DNA of 64,000 nucleotides from Drosophila persimilis (GCF_003286085.1 NW_020825399.1:186001-250000); one strand, 5' to 3'. Positions 30,557 to 41,970 are shown, numbered from the stretch's first letter. Numbers and translations: made by a program. The notes: generated by a model from the letters alone, not told the origin.

Positions 30557-31741
30557 TTATTTATCCGCATCGTTTGGCTTTCGTTTCTGCGCCTGATTTT
30601 CGTTAGACTGATTATTCGGTACTACGTTTGCCCTAAAATGCTGAGCTTGGCTATAATTGTTATTATTTCTCCTATAATAACCGTTAGTATTCTCCCGATA
30701 ATTTCTATTATTATTATTATTATTATTTCCCCTGAATTGATTGCTGTTCTGTCGGTTCTGGATTTGTATCGATTCGTCTACATCCATTGGTTCTGGGGCC
30801 TGATTTTGTTGTCTACTACCCAAGAAATAGGGTTGTCCCCATGACATGTTATTCCTCTGAAAATCCCTTTTTTGGTCGGATGGTGAACTATTAGTCCTTG
30901 GTTGTCGTTGGTTGAATCTTAAGGTATTGTAATTATTATTCCCTGAATTTCTGGGGCCACTGAATTGGTAGACAAATTGGGCCCGAATGTTATTTGATTG
31001 CAATTCCTGTACCTTTGCCAAGGCATTCGGTAAGTCTGGGGGATTCAATGAAAATAGGATTTCTGCAATGCCGCCGTTTAGGCCAGTGACAAAAATGCGT
31101 AAGGCATTGTCTCTAATTTTTTTATTTGATTCTTTGGTGATTTCACTGTCCTTTCCGTGAGTCATTATTGTCTTATTTATTAGCAAGGTCATTTTCTTGT
31201 TAACATCGTTATAGAAATCTATTATTAATAGGTTCCCTTGTCGGAGAACGCTTAACTCCTGTTCTATTATGTAAATTGGTCTCTTGTCACTGTAAACAAA
31301 GTCAAGTCGTGAAAGTATGGCATCAAAATTTAAAACTGTCCCGTGGTTGGTCAGTGCGTCATGTGCTGGTCCTGTTATTTTGTTTCTCAAAATTGTTAAG
31401 GCAATATAATATTGCTTACTTCCTTTCTTATATAACTTCACTGCAGTTTCTGCAGCTTCCCTCCATCCTACGTATTGGTTTAATCCACCATTGAAAATTG
31501 GTAGGGATTCTATTACCTTTAATGTGGTGTCATCTTTTATTGTCTCGTCTATTGTTTCTGCCTGATAATCTGATACCTGATCGGATTTAGTTTCTATTTG
31601 TTGTTTTAAATTTACAATTTGCTCCTGTACTTGTGAAATTTGAAGTGCTATCAATTGTTTGACCAGATCTGCAGTGAGATCGGTCCTTGTTTGTGAGGTA
31701 ATCATTTTTAGTTTTTCAAAATCTAAAGTTAGTTGATCCAC
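30557..31741 (-). CDS. gag of 17.6-like gypsy element
   Basis: Open 394-residue ORF. It has a coiled-coil-like N terminus (LVKQLIALQISQVQEQIVNLKQQ), the capsid segment LPIFNGGLNQYVGWREAAE near residue 80 and a C-terminal third very rich in N, Q and R with no CCHC knuckle. This fits gag of the 17.6/297 group. Pol follows in another frame downstream. The frame is intact although pol is destroyed. Asparagine repeats at about 30700-30725 come from an ATT microsatellite. Confidence 0.85.
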   Translation of the reverse strand: MDQLTLDFEKLKMITSQTRTDLTADLVKQLIALQISQVQEQIVNLKQQIETKSDQVSDYQAETIDETIKDDTTLKVIESLPIFNGGLNQYVGWREAAETAVKLYKKGSKQYYIALTILRNKITGPAHDALTNHGTVLNFDAILSRLDFVYSDKRPIYIIEQELSVLRQGNLLIIDFYNDVNKKMTLLINKTIMTHGKDSEITKESNKKIRDNALRIFVTGLNGGIAEILFSLNPPDLPNALAKVQELQSNNIRAQFVYQFSGPRNSGNNNYNTLRFNQRQPRTNSSPSDQKRDFQRNNMSWGQPYFLGSRQQNQAPEPMDVDESIQIQNRQNSNQFRGNNNNNNNRNYRENTNGYYRRNNNNYSQAQHFRANVVPNNQSNENQAQKRKPNDADK

Positions 31742-32286
31742 CTTAAATTTTTCTTATATGTTTGTTTTTATAATCTAATATAACCTAATTGAACTTATAT
31801 ATTTATTACTACAACTTTTGCTCACGAACTATCCGGTAGGGGTCGTCCTTCTTAGTTTGGCTGACAGATCTTCGAACGGGTCTTCCTTCTTGATTCGGCT
31901 GACAGGTCTTCGAACGGGTCTTCCTTCTTAACTTTCTTTGTTGTTTAACTGGGTTTCTGGGGGTCTTCCTTCTTTGGTTTAGCTGATAGTTTCACTTTCT
32001 TTGTGTTTTGTTTTGGTTGGTTTTGTTTAAAAACTTTGGTTTTTTTGTTTTTTTTTGTAATTTTGAATTGTCTTGATTAGCTTTTATTGCATTTATTTTT
32101 GCACACCCTAAGCTCCGGTTTGTTTCCTTTTTATCTCACTTTTTCTTATCTTATATCTCACAGTCACTCCGCGTTTTTATATCTGAAGGATTTATTCCAT
32201 TAATTAATTGTCCTTCGGGTTTCGGCACGACGCAACACTTTTATTATTCGGTGCTTTTTATACAACGTCGCCCCACGTTGGGCGCC
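31742..32286 (-). promoter_or_regulatory. 5' leader of gypsy element with 38-bp repeats and primer site
   Basis: Untranslated region between the 5' LTR and gag. It holds two 38-bp tandem units (31840-31877, 31878-31915) and partial units at 31916 and about 31961, with core GGTCTTCCTTCTT and GGCTGACAG. The primer site TGGCGCCCAACGTGGGGC lies at 32270-32287 on the minus strand. No coding is seen. Confidence 0.75.
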
Positions 32287-32817
32287 AATTAAATAACTGC
32301 GGTAGCGAATTGCGTTTTTAAAAAGTTTTTATTTTACTTCTAACTTCACAGATATAGATTTAAGTAGAGGGTCACAAAGGATTCCGGACAAAGGGTTTGC
32401 GCGATCTTAATTTTCAGCTCGACTTTGCGGTGTCGCTGCTGGATCGAGACTGACTTGAACTTTCTGATCTTTGCATCGTTGATCCCTTTCGGGAATAGTT
32501 TTTCTATAAACATTTCAATTGATTTCGCCATCCCGAGTATTGGATTTCGTCATCCAAAGAGAGAACTGTAAAATGCCTAAAGTGCAGGATCTGCAGAAAG
32601 CCGGGAGTGAGATTGTTTATGAGAAGCCGGGTGTGGGCAAACATTGGTTTTCCATTTAGGCGAGTGTCAAAGATTGGGATTGCGGCGGGAGCCCTTGAGA
32701 TTGTACATCTTAGAAATCAATTAGGCGGAGGCCCAAGATTGAAATTTTTTTCGTTTTGGAAAGCCAAAGATTGTTTACAACTCGTATAAGAGCTCAATAG
32801 AATTGGGTACGTTAACT
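32287..32817 (-). repeat. gypsy (17.6-like) 5' LTR, copy L3
   Basis: 531-bp minus-strand LTR (AGTTAAC at 32817, AATT at 32287), next to the primer site and followed on the outside by TGCA (32818-32821). Outer BEL pol resumes immediately, so this is the 5' boundary of the gypsy insertion whose other end is L1 at 10639. Confidence 0.9.
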
Positions 32818-34891
32818 TGCATTTCTAATTTGGCTTGCTGCCGAAGCACGTAACGTGGAAACTTAAAGTTTTCAACCATCGACAACTGCGAAGTCAGCTC
32901 AATCCAAGTCGTATGTAGATCCTGGGGCAGGCTTTCGTCCCAATTCAACTTTAGGCTTTCGTTCCATAGCGACTGCATAAATATTTTAGCTTTTGTGATT
33001 ATGGGAGAGATGAGCCCTAGAGGATCGTAGAACCTAGCTAGTGTAGACAGGACCGAACGCTTCGATATTGGGCCTGCAGCGGTTCCGACGTGAGCGAAGC
33101 TAAACAGAAGATTGTCCGTGGTGGGATCCCAAACTAGACCAAGCGCCTTGGTTACTTCAGTTCCGTCATGAAAGGTAAGGAACTTTTCGCGATCCGCCTC
33201 CGATACGCCATCCAAAGCAGCGGGTTCATTGGAACACCATTTACGTATGGGAAAACATCCTTTCGAAAGTAGCTCCTTTACCTGCTGACGAATCTTGATG
33301 ACAGAATCAATGCTGTCCCCTCCAGATATGAGATCATCGACATAGAAATCTCTTCGAACAACATCAGCGCCAAGCCGAAAACGAAACTCTTCATCATTTG
33401 CCAATTGATGCATAGCACGAATTGCTAAGAAAGCGGCAGGTTTGGTTCCGTAAGTAACAGTCTCCAACTTGAACACCTGAATCTCCTCCTTCGGGTCATT
33501 GCGCCATAGGATGCACTACACGTGCGTATCGGGATGGAAAACGCGTACACAGCGGTACATTTTGCAGATATCGCCACACAAGGCGACTTGAAAAAAGCGG
33601 AAACGAAGCAGAGTTATCAGAATTTTAGGTTGGAGGGTGGGTCCAGCCATTAGCGCATCATTCAGTGATACTCCAGACGCTGTTTTGGCAGATCCATCGA
33701 ACACTACGCGTAATTTGGTGGTTGTACTATCCTGCTTGTACACGCAATGGTGAGGCAAGAAGTACTGCGGGAGGTCTGACTGCCGCGAAGCTGGCGACAT
33801 GTGTCCTAAATCACGATACTCCTGGAGAAACTCCATATATTTTGCCTTAAGCTGTGCATTTTTTGCTAGCTTCCTCTCCAAATTGAGAAATCTACGTAGC
33901 GCCTGCTGATACGATTCTCCTAATTCCTCTAGACTGAATTTGGTTGGCAAACGAACGGAGTAAGCTCCGGAATCTAGGCGAATGCAGTTTGTGACGAAAT
34001 GCTGTTCGCAATGAACATCTTCCTACGAAATTGATGAGGGGGAATAATCTCCATCGACTTCCCAAAAACGCCTTACAATATCGCACAAATTAGTCTCGCA
34101 AGCGGAGATGACAGGGGGATCTTCAACGGCTGCTAGCGCCGCACTGGCTTTCTCAGAGTTTTTAATACTTCCTGACACAATCCAGCCAAGTTTCGTCTTC
34201 TGCAATGTTGGCAATTGGTCTGACAGTCGAATCTGTCCAACGCACATTAATTCGAAGAACAAACCAGCACCTATCAACAGATCGACACGCTGGGGCTTGG
34301 CGAAATTAGGATCAGCCAGTTTTAGATTATTTGGCATTGGCCAATCCTTTGCGTCTAGGCCGAAGTTAGGATTCCTGTGATTGAGGCAGTGATAATTGCA
34401 GAGAGGAAACCGTGATAGCTTTTGTCTTGAGATTGCAGGTCGATGTCTACAGCCTTGCTGGATGGTAGAATTGACTCTCCAATACCGGCGATTTGAACGT
34501 GAGACGGGTGAGGATCTAACTGCAGCTGATTGGCGAGTCTCGATGTTATAAAGTTAACCTGAGAAGCGGAATCTAAAATGGCACGACATGGAATAAGCGA
34601 TCCAAAACGGCCCCTGACATATACGATTGCGGTAGCTAGCAGCACGTTTTGGCTAGGCAGAGATTTCTGACTCGAGGGGGGAGGGCTGGTATATTTGCTT
34701 GCTACTAGGGCACTTGCAGGATCATGCTGGGTCGGTGCCGTGCTCGGCGTCGGCAACTCAGCGTCAGCGCCCGACTGCATGTGGAGCAGTGTGTGATGCT
34801 TGGCTTGGCAATTTCTACATGCCCCTGACTTGCAGCGTTGCAATGAATGGCCTTTGTTGAGGCAGTTTAGACACAAATGGCGCTTCTTCAC
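32818..34891 (-). pseudogene. protease and reverse transcriptase of outer BEL/Pao element
   Basis: Minus-strand pol, 5' half. Frame 34355-34891: two zinc-knuckle-like clusters (CLNCLNKGHSLQRC, CRNCQAKHHTLLH) and the protease motif AILDSASQVNFI, in which the usual G after DS is A. It then shifts frame near 34370. Frame 34023-34337 ends in a TAG before EDVHCEQHF. 33516-33950 has RVVFDGSAKTASG and ends in TAG before CILWRND. 32818-33476 has TVTYGTKPAAFLA and the RT box YVDDL. Both TAG codons are in frame with the following segment, so they are simple nonsense changes. It continues at 10638 beyond the gypsy insertion. Confidence 0.85.
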
Positions 34892-35423
34892 CTCCTTGTA
34901 TCGAGAAAAAACAGGGAGATCTAGAAATGCCTGGCATCGGGATGCATGTTGAGCTATTATGATCGTTAATGGAGGTGATTAGGGTGCTAGGTTTACTTTC
35001 TCCCACCTGCTGGCTAGGAATTGTTACCATAGCCGATCCCAAATTTTCCAGCATCCGACATCTTGCTTCCAAGAATGAGGCCATGCTTGACCACCGGGGC
35101 AATCCTGACGTCGGCAAGTTCTCCTCCCATTTCTCCTTGGTCTTGTGGTCCAATTTCGTGCCTATGATGAAGATCAGCAACCCATCCGAAATCTCCTGCG
35201 GGGTCGCCAAGGTCTGAAGTGCACGCAAGTGAGAATTGATTTTGTCGCTGAGCGCGCGCAAGTCGATAGCTGAGCCCTTCTCCACCCCTTGCAGCCCGAA
35301 AATAGCCTTGACGTGTGCCTGAAAATGTAACAGTTTATTATCGAATCGCAACATTAGCAAATTCAACGCCTTGTCGTAATTCTGCTCAGAAAGTTCCAAG
35401 GAACGAATCGTATCCAGCGCAGC
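34892..35423 (-). pseudogene. gag fragment of outer BEL/Pao element
   Basis: Encodes the C-terminal half of BEL gag (TIRSLELSEQNYDKAL, LDHKTKEKWEE). The first 150 or so codons expected for a gag of this family are absent: the untranslated leader (35424-35571) is fused directly to mid-gag at about 35423. A frameshift near 34920 precedes the zinc-knuckle frame. Confidence 0.75.
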
Positions 35424-35571
35424 AATGCGTGTATGTAGGTGTATGTAAGTATGATTTAGCACCGAATTGTGCTTAACCGCCGAAAATTTATTAAGGCTAA
35501 CGAATGTCGATCGCGAATGATTATTAATTGACACTGCAACTCAGAAATCACGTCGGGGTCACCAAATTTTA
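35424..35571 (-). promoter_or_regulatory. leader and primer-binding site of outer BEL/Pao element
   Basis: Same sequence as 7275-7425. The minus-strand primer-site candidate TGGTGACCCCGACGTGAT is at 35547-35564, seven bases inside the LTR edge. No coding function. Confidence 0.65.
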
Positions 35572-35938
35572 TGTGGAGATAATGTTTTTTATCCCCAATC
35601 GGCCGACTATTCCAATTAAATAAAACTCGGCGCAGAAATAAAATTGCGATATGTTCTTTAATGCGTGACATCCAAATTGCAAGTGTGGCTTGCCTGCCCT
35701 TTACATTGCCGCTCGGATCGCTAAGCGCAGCTTCGCTCGGCCGACGTCGGTAGGCAGACGCAAAGCGGAGATAGCGAAGAGCGAGCTGGCAGAGAGCGTT
35801 TAGCAGGGCAAGCAAGCGCAAAGCTTTAACAAACAAATGAGTGACATAGACATAAGTAACAAACAAAATAAGCGGCTGAGGGCCAAGAATTAGGTGCTAT
35901 TTGGTAAGCAGCTAATCGGCTGGGTTCTGCTCCGAACA
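35572..35938 (-). repeat. full outer BEL/Pao LTR
   Basis: 367-bp minus-strand LTR from TGTTCGGAGC (35938) to CTCCACA (35572). It begins immediately after the RT codons YVDDL of another BEL copy, so it marks an insertion of, or recombination with, that copy. The version at 7426-7574 is an internally deleted relative. Confidence 0.8.
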
Positions 35939-38208
35939 AAGGTCATCCACGTAAAACTCCTTCCGCAGAGCAGCTGAGCCAAGAGGGTAGGACTCACCCT
36001 CGTCGATGGCCAGCTGGTGCATTGCGCGGACCGATAAAAATGATGCAGCTCTCGTCCCGTATGTGACGGTGTCTAATGTGTAGACTTGAACCTCGGACTC
36101 GATGGAATCTCGCCATAGAATACACTGATACAAATTGTCGGGTGGAGACCCTCGTAGGCAGCGGTACATCTATGCAAATCTTTGAACTCCCTCATAAAGG
36201 CGGAATACCGCTCCTTGAGTCTAGGATTACGCTCCAGTTTACGCTCCAGACTGATGAACCGTCGATAAGCCTAAGCATAAGCTTCTCCTAAGCGAACATT
36301 ATTGTTCTTTAGCGGCAAACGAACTGTATGTTCCCCGGACGGCAACCGTTAAAGGTGTCTCACGAAATGTGCTTCACAATCGTCTTCTTCTTTGGTATTC
36401 AAACACCCTCCACACAATTCTCGACTTCCCAAAACATGCGAAGAGTTTTATCGAACCTTGCTTCCTTCTCAGCTTCCGAATCTGGACAATTGTGAGTTTT
36501 AAAAAGCGCCGAGCCTGATACCTTCTGTCCACCGCCAGATACGATCCACCCAAGCCTAGTCTTCTGCAGAAGATTTCGTGCGGCACTGGATAGCAGCAGC
36601 CGTTAATAGCTCTTAAGTCACGTCTCTCTTAAGTTTTCTGTTATCGCGCTCAGCCTAGGTACTCTCTCAGTGCACGCACACACCTATTTAAAGCTATTAC
36701 TTGTTATAAGCCACTGCTTCGACCCTTCCTTCTGTCTAGTCGTTTTATCGAACCTTGCTTCCATCTCAGCTTCCGAATCTGGACAATTGTGCGTTGCCAA
36801 AAGCGCCGAGCTTGATACCTTCTGTCCACCGCCAGATGCGATCCACCCAAGCCTAGTCTTCTGCAGAAGAGGCAGGCCATCGGTGAGTTTGATTTGCCCT
36901 ACGCAGAGGAGATCATAAAAAACGCTCGCAACAATGAGAAGATCAACCCGTTGAGGATTGAAAAATGCAGGATCAGCGAGCTGAATGTTAGATGGAATAC
37001 TCCAATCGGATACATTTATTGTCATACTTGGTTGAGAATCGGTAATCGTGGGGGCGATGAGAGCAGTTAACGTAGTTGTGTAAGCAGAGGTGTGAGAATG
37101 CATACAAATGCTTATGCTGGATCCATCAGTAGAAACGCTGGTATCGCCCAGCCCAGACACAAGTGAAGACGATTGAGTTCTCCTGAGCTGAAACTGCTGG
37201 GCGAATCTGGATGTGACGAGATGCCGCTGCGATCCTGAATCTAAGGTGGCACGACAAGGAACTATAACGCCGGACCGATTCTTAACGAGAACCACTGGTG
37301 TAGCCAGAAGCACAACATCAGAATGAAGACCTTGGGCAGCAAGAGAGGTAGACGAATGTCGAAGCGAGCTGCTAGCAGAATTTTGAGCATCGGAAAGAGC
37401 TTCTGGTTGAGCAGCCAGATCGGGAGGAGTAATACCTTGGCAGCTTTGTGTTGTTGGCAGCATAGTAACGAAGTGCAGAAAACTATGATACCTACCATAG
37501 TTAAGCTTCTTCACTTCTTTGCGGCGCAGCAACGGTGAAAAATTTCCGAATATCTTGCACGAGTATATTCCATAGCCCGATGAGTGGCAAAAGAAGCATA
37601 CAGATGGGTCGGCGGAAGAGTTGAAAGTAACAAACATGCGTATAGGAATGGTGTTTTCCCACCTGATCGCTACTAGCGTGTGTCGTTGTAGCGTATTCCA
37701 AACGCTCACCTGTAGGTATAGCGTCTGACGATGTGTGTTCCTCCCACTTGGTTTGCGTCTTCGAATCCAACATCTGCAGAATTTCTCGATGTCACTTAAA
37801 CCCGCATCCGAATCGAAGCTTTCGCGCAGCTCACTCCCAATCTCGTTTTTATCGAGAGCCTCCAATTCATTATGGGCCTTATTGAATTCCTCTCGAATTT
37901 CTGCCAACATATCAATGCGCACCTCGACTTTCGCGGCGGCCAACTTGTCGATTTTATTCCCCGCGAAGGATTCGCCAATCCTGTGCAATCGATCATATAA
38001 TGACTGCACTTATAAAGGCTCAGCCTAGTATCAGCCATCACAATATTTCTGGCCGTTCCTGCATTCGGATCGTTGTCTACAGCAACAGCTGCCCAGAGAA
38101 TGAGAGATTCGACGCTTAAAGTACCGGAATATGTATGTACATATATAAATATTCCAGACGCACTCACACTGAAATTTGCACTTTAAACTGTTTTTAAAGT
38201 GCACCAAA
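35939..38208 (-). pseudogene. second BEL/Pao gag-pol, heavily deleted
   Basis: Minus-strand remnants of a different BEL copy. 36684-38009: N-terminal gag (LHRIGESFAGNKIDK), a degenerate zinc cluster (CFFCHSSGYGIYSC), protease (ATLDSGSQRHLVTSR) and the BEL linker (RVDLLIVASVFYDLLCVGQI). 36180-36680: duplicated and rearranged linker plus FISLERKLERNPRLK. 35939-36170: RT (TVTYGTRAASFLSVRAMHQL to YVDDL). About 80 codons of RT between FMREFKDL and MYRCL are missing. The end at YVDDL is the LTR at 35938. Non-functional. Confidence 0.8.
36445..36870 (-). repeat. 128-bp partial duplication inside BEL pseudogene
   Basis: 36445-36572 and 36742-36870 are about 93 percent alike by eye, separated by 169 bp of unrelated DNA. 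Both encode the segment ending LQKTRLGWI. The copies differ by scattered substitutions, so the duplication is not recent. Confidence 0.8.
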
Positions 38209-38510
38209 TGTATTTGTTGCTAGTTAAACTACACAACAACAAAATATTGTACAATTAATGTGGTTTAAAATGAACGCGATTAAGCCATTCTTTTATATCA
38301 CGTCGGAGAGCATCAATGATTGAGATGCCAAGCTTTTTGGCACCTATTAATTTCCAAAATAAAAAGAGAACTTGGTTAAACTTTAAAATATTTATTTGAT
38401 TTGTATGGCTGAGCTGAAGCCGATTGCTTGCTAGGGCCAGATAGGTAAGAGGTATGTAACCGATGCGCAGAGGTTTTTTTTTTTTTTTTGTATCCCTCAG
38501 CCTTGAATAC
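38209..38510 (-). repeat. partial LTR of second BEL/Pao element
   Basis: Begins TGTATTTGTTGC next to a primer-like TGGTGCAC (minus strand), the same arrangement as at 35564-35572. It is AT-rich with a T-run at 38475-38489 and is cut at 38510 by the Osvaldo-like LTR. No ORF is supported. Confidence 0.5.
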
Positions 38511-39214
38511 TGTAACGAACCTAAAAGGGTTCGATACAATCCTTCCCCCGACATATAATGAGCATATCAAACAGCACCCCGCAACCAACGCACCCTCTCC
38601 GCACGTAGCCAACGATCAACACGCGCCGACTCCATAACGCTGACCGAGACATCAGGTCACGCGGACTTCCTCCACTCCAGACCAAGCCACCGGCCAAGCG
38701 CAGTCTTCCGGGTTCATCGACTACAAAAAGATGACACCGCCAAAGTCTGCGACGGTCACCAAAATCGGCGAATTGCACCCCGACTGAGCAATACGGGCGT
38801 ATAAAAAGACGACGACCACAGCCAGGAAACAACGTACTCAGAGACCCGGCCCCGAGTACAGACGCGGCACAGAACTATAACTGCAGCTTTCGTAGAAGTC
38901 TAACCGGGAGTGCAAGTCAACGTATTAAACTAAGGACGAGAAATTAATCACAATTTTCTTATACTAAACAAGACTCTTAATACCAAAAGCAATCTCGCTG
39001 CGTAAGTTCACTTGACACCACCCCTCGCCAGGCCCGCACACGCCACTCGCCACACACCATTCGATACACAACGCCCGCCCAAGCCCCGATCCATCCACTC
39101 CACGATAGGCCACCCCCGACGTTTCCCTTAAAGTTCCATCTATTTCTACAAATTTCTTGTGGATTGACCCCTGGACGTGACTGAGCTACCTCAGCCTGAA
39201 ATAGGTCCATCACA
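38511..39214 (+). repeat. Osvaldo/Ulysses-like LTR
   Basis: About 704 bp, starting TGTAACGAACC and ending CATCACA just before a primer-binding site. A TATAAAAAG box lies at about 38801, and CAGAGACCCGG follows at 38838, a plausible core promoter. The other LTR is not in the window. Confidence 0.7.
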
Positions 39215-39216
39215 AG

Positions 39217-39234
39217 TGGCGCCCGAGCAGGGAC
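39217..39234 (+). promoter_or_regulatory. tRNA-Lys-type primer-binding site
   Basis: TGGCGCCCGAGCAGGGAC, 18 bases, differs at one position from the well-known lysine tRNA primer site of lentiviruses. Osvaldo and Ulysses elements of Drosophila also use tRNA-Lys. Confidence 0.85.
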
Positions 39235-39324
39235 CTAAGAGAAGAAAACAAGAAAACAAACTACCTCGCACAATACCAACGGCACGAGACGAAAGCGCGA
39301 CACAGCGCCAGAGAAACGCGAACG

Positions 39325-39729
39325 GTGCCGTCAATCCCGAGAAAAAATCGAAGCTTCAACCGCGGAGCTCGACAAAGTGCCCTAGTGAAGGAAAAGCGCA
39401 ATCGGAGCGATGGAATCCCATACAGAGGAACAGCCCAGCGGGTATTACCCTGGAGAATTGTCGCCTACCCAGGGGTGAGTACCGGCTGGATACACAAACG
39501 CCGACGAGAGGAGCTGGAGTCTTTCGCGGAGGAATTCGGATTCAGCCGCGAGGGTAACGTGGAAGATTTGCGAAGAAATTTCGCCGAACTAGTCGCCCCT
39601 CGAACACGATGCCTGGGTCAGGTTGGCAGAACTCGAGCGGCAGTACGTCAGATCTCCAGGACGAGCCAGATCGCCCCAGTCCGACACCTCAGCACTAACG
39701 GAGAAGCGGAAGACGGACCCCAAGGTTAG
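39325..39729 (+). pseudogene. N-terminal gag of Osvaldo/Ulysses-like element
   Basis: Open frame to a stop at 39729 containing a charged helical segment (RREELESFAEEFGFSREG, DLRRNFAELV), which resembles the start of gag in this group. A second overlapping frame (39177-39557) is basic and may be chance. The gag is cut at about 39727 by a LOA-type LINE on the other strand, so only the N terminus remains. Confidence 0.5.
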
Positions 39730-41884
39730 GTTAGGTTAACCCGGACGGCCCTCAGCGGGGCCACGCGGGAGTGTTAAGGTGGTTTTAAAGTCCCCGAGAA
39801 TCGAGGTGTTTTTAGCATAGGCCAGCAGTTCCTCCTTTTGGAGGCATCTTCCAGTGATGCCAGCACTGGGGCGCCCAGGTATCTCCTCCTTGCCCTTGAG
39901 AGAGCCGGACAGTAGCAAATGAGATGTTCCAGGGTTTCGATAACCCCATGTTCTTCACATTTCCTACAACTGTCTCTGTTGGTGATGCCTAGCTTAGCTG
40001 CATGTGCAGCAGCCAGACAGTGACCTGTAAGTATTCCCACTAGCAATCTACAGTCCTTTCGAGGTAGGTGCAGTAGGTAGTGGCTAAGTTTCTCGTTGCG
40101 TTCCTTGCCCATTATCTTCGAGGTTCTGCAGGTGGTGGTACTGTTCCACCTGCTATCAGTCTGTGTTCTAGCCTGCTTCTCTAGATCGCATTGCAGCGTT
40201 CTAAGGTTCTCGGTTCTCCTATTCTCCAGCCCGACGCCTTCCTTAGCTAGTACGTCCGCCGCTTCGTTTCCTTCGATGCCCTGGTGGCTGGGAACCCAAT
40301 AGATCCGCACTGTCTTGGTCGTGCTTAGGATGTCTAATGCCTCCCTGCTCGCCAAGACACTTCTGGAACTGACCGCGGACGACTGCATGGATCTTATCGC
40401 CGCTTGGCTGTCGACGAATAGGTTGACCGCATCGTGTGCTCGTTCTGTGAGGAGAGCGACCTCCGCTGCCTTCCCGATGGCAAGAACTTCTGCCTGGAAT
40501 ATGCTGCATTGCTCCGGTAGCTTATACGACAGCCTTATCTCAGGGTCTGTACAGTATAGGCCCGCTCCTACTCCTCCGTCCATCTTGGAGCCATCTGTGT
40601 ATATATTGAGGCGCTCAGTTTGGTCCCTTCCAATTTTCCAGTCTTCAGGTCCCAAAGATGTGGTTTTTTTGACGTCAAGGCAAATTTGGGGGGTCATGTA
40701 ATCAGTTGATCTGGTCATGTCCCTGCCAATTGAACTGTGCCCGTATCCTTGTATCGATAGGTTTCCTGATGCTATGAGGCGTTGTGCTGCCTTTCCCGCA
40801 ATCAGGCGAGCGTGAATGTCCAGGGGGTCGATTCCGAGTACAGTTTCGAGTGCTTTTGTTGGGGTTGACCTCAGCGCCCCTGTAATACAGAGCCTGTCGC
40901 TGAGTCTTTTCCATAAGCTTATGGTATGTCTTCTTTTCAGTAGCCTGCCACCACGCTAAGGCTCCATACAGCAGAGTTGGTCGCACTACCGAGATGTAGA
41001 TCCAGTGCATTAGAGCAGGTGACAGGCCCCATGTGCTGCTGAGCATCTTCTTGGACGCATAAAGCGCAATGGTAGCCTTCTTCACCCTTTCCACTACATT
41101 GGGCCTCCATGCCAGCTTGCTGTCCAGTACTGTGCCTAGGTATTTCACCTGTGATTTTGGAGTCAGCCTAGTTTGGTCAATTTTCGGCGGGGTCCATATC
41201 GGTACCTTGTACCTCTTGGTAAAGAGGATGAGGTCCGTCTTGTCCGCGTTGATACTGAGTCCTACCTCTTCCGCCCACTCAAGTATCTCCCTGAGTGTAC
41301 GTTCCATTATTGAGCTAAGGGTCGATGGACATACACCGGTAATAAGTATGCTTATGTCGTCTGCATAAGCTGTTATTTTTGGGACCTTCCTTTCAAATCT
41401 CTTAATGAGGTCGTGACCACCAAATTCCACCGTAGTGGCGACAGGACTCCACCTTGAGGTGTGCCTCTGTGTGCCCCCTTTACCATGGAAGCAGTGCCCC
41501 ACTCCGATTGCACCCGTCTACAACTTAGGAGGTTTTTGATCCAGACGTTGATTGAGAAGAGAGAGACAGGAGAGACATCCTGAGATGTCCACAAATGCTC
41601 CCAAAGCATACTTTTTGTTGTGAAGGGCGCTGTCGATGGTGGCTACTAGCGAGTGTTGTGCCGTCTCCACTGATTTCCCCTTGGTTTGTTGACATCAGTC
41701 CCCCTACCTCATTCCTGATGTGTAAATCCAACAGCTTTTCTAGTGTTTTTAGTAAAAAGGAGGTAAGGCTTATCGGTCTGCACCGATGAGGAGTTGGAGA
41801 TTTTTGGAGCCGGCTTCTGTCACCAGACTCCTAAGTTCTTCCGGTGGGGCGGGCCTGTCGTGTGCCATGTAGCAGGAAGCTGCC
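39727..41884 (-). pseudogene. LOA/Trim-type LINE copy 2, RT and RNase H with 3' end
   Basis: Minus-strand relative of 24827-29844, about 95 percent alike by eye, but keeping the 3' end. After RNase H (39774-40718) it encodes the CCHC-like CRKCEEHGVIETLEHLIC. It ends with a short UTR and AACCTAACCTAACC at 39726-39740. RT is at 40702-41502 (AYADDISILI), with further frames at 41373-41731. At 41782-41884 an endonuclease fragment (ASCCMAHDRPAPP type) is joined directly to RT, so about 1 kb is deleted. Frameshifts are present throughout. Confidence 0.85.
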
Positions 41885-41970
41885 ATTTATTTATATTATT
41901 TGTTTATTTATTAAATTAACAATTATCTGTTAATAATGGTACTTAGTTACTAAAGGCGGAAAAAGATAAG

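Noticed and set aside
32085-32110. Su(Hw) insulator sites (TTGCATTTATTTTTGCACACCC)
   Set aside because: Two TGCA-centred matches differ from the consensus at key positions; too weak to annotate.
38511-39234. Vertebrate-type retrovirus because of the lysine primer site
   Set aside because: The LTR start, gag style and fly context fit Osvaldo/Ulysses-like elements; no env or pol is present.
39722-39742. GGTTAGGTTAGG, resembling insect telomere repeats
   Set aside because: It is the 3' tail of a minus-strand LOA-type LINE, only three units long. Drosophila telomeres do not use this repeat.
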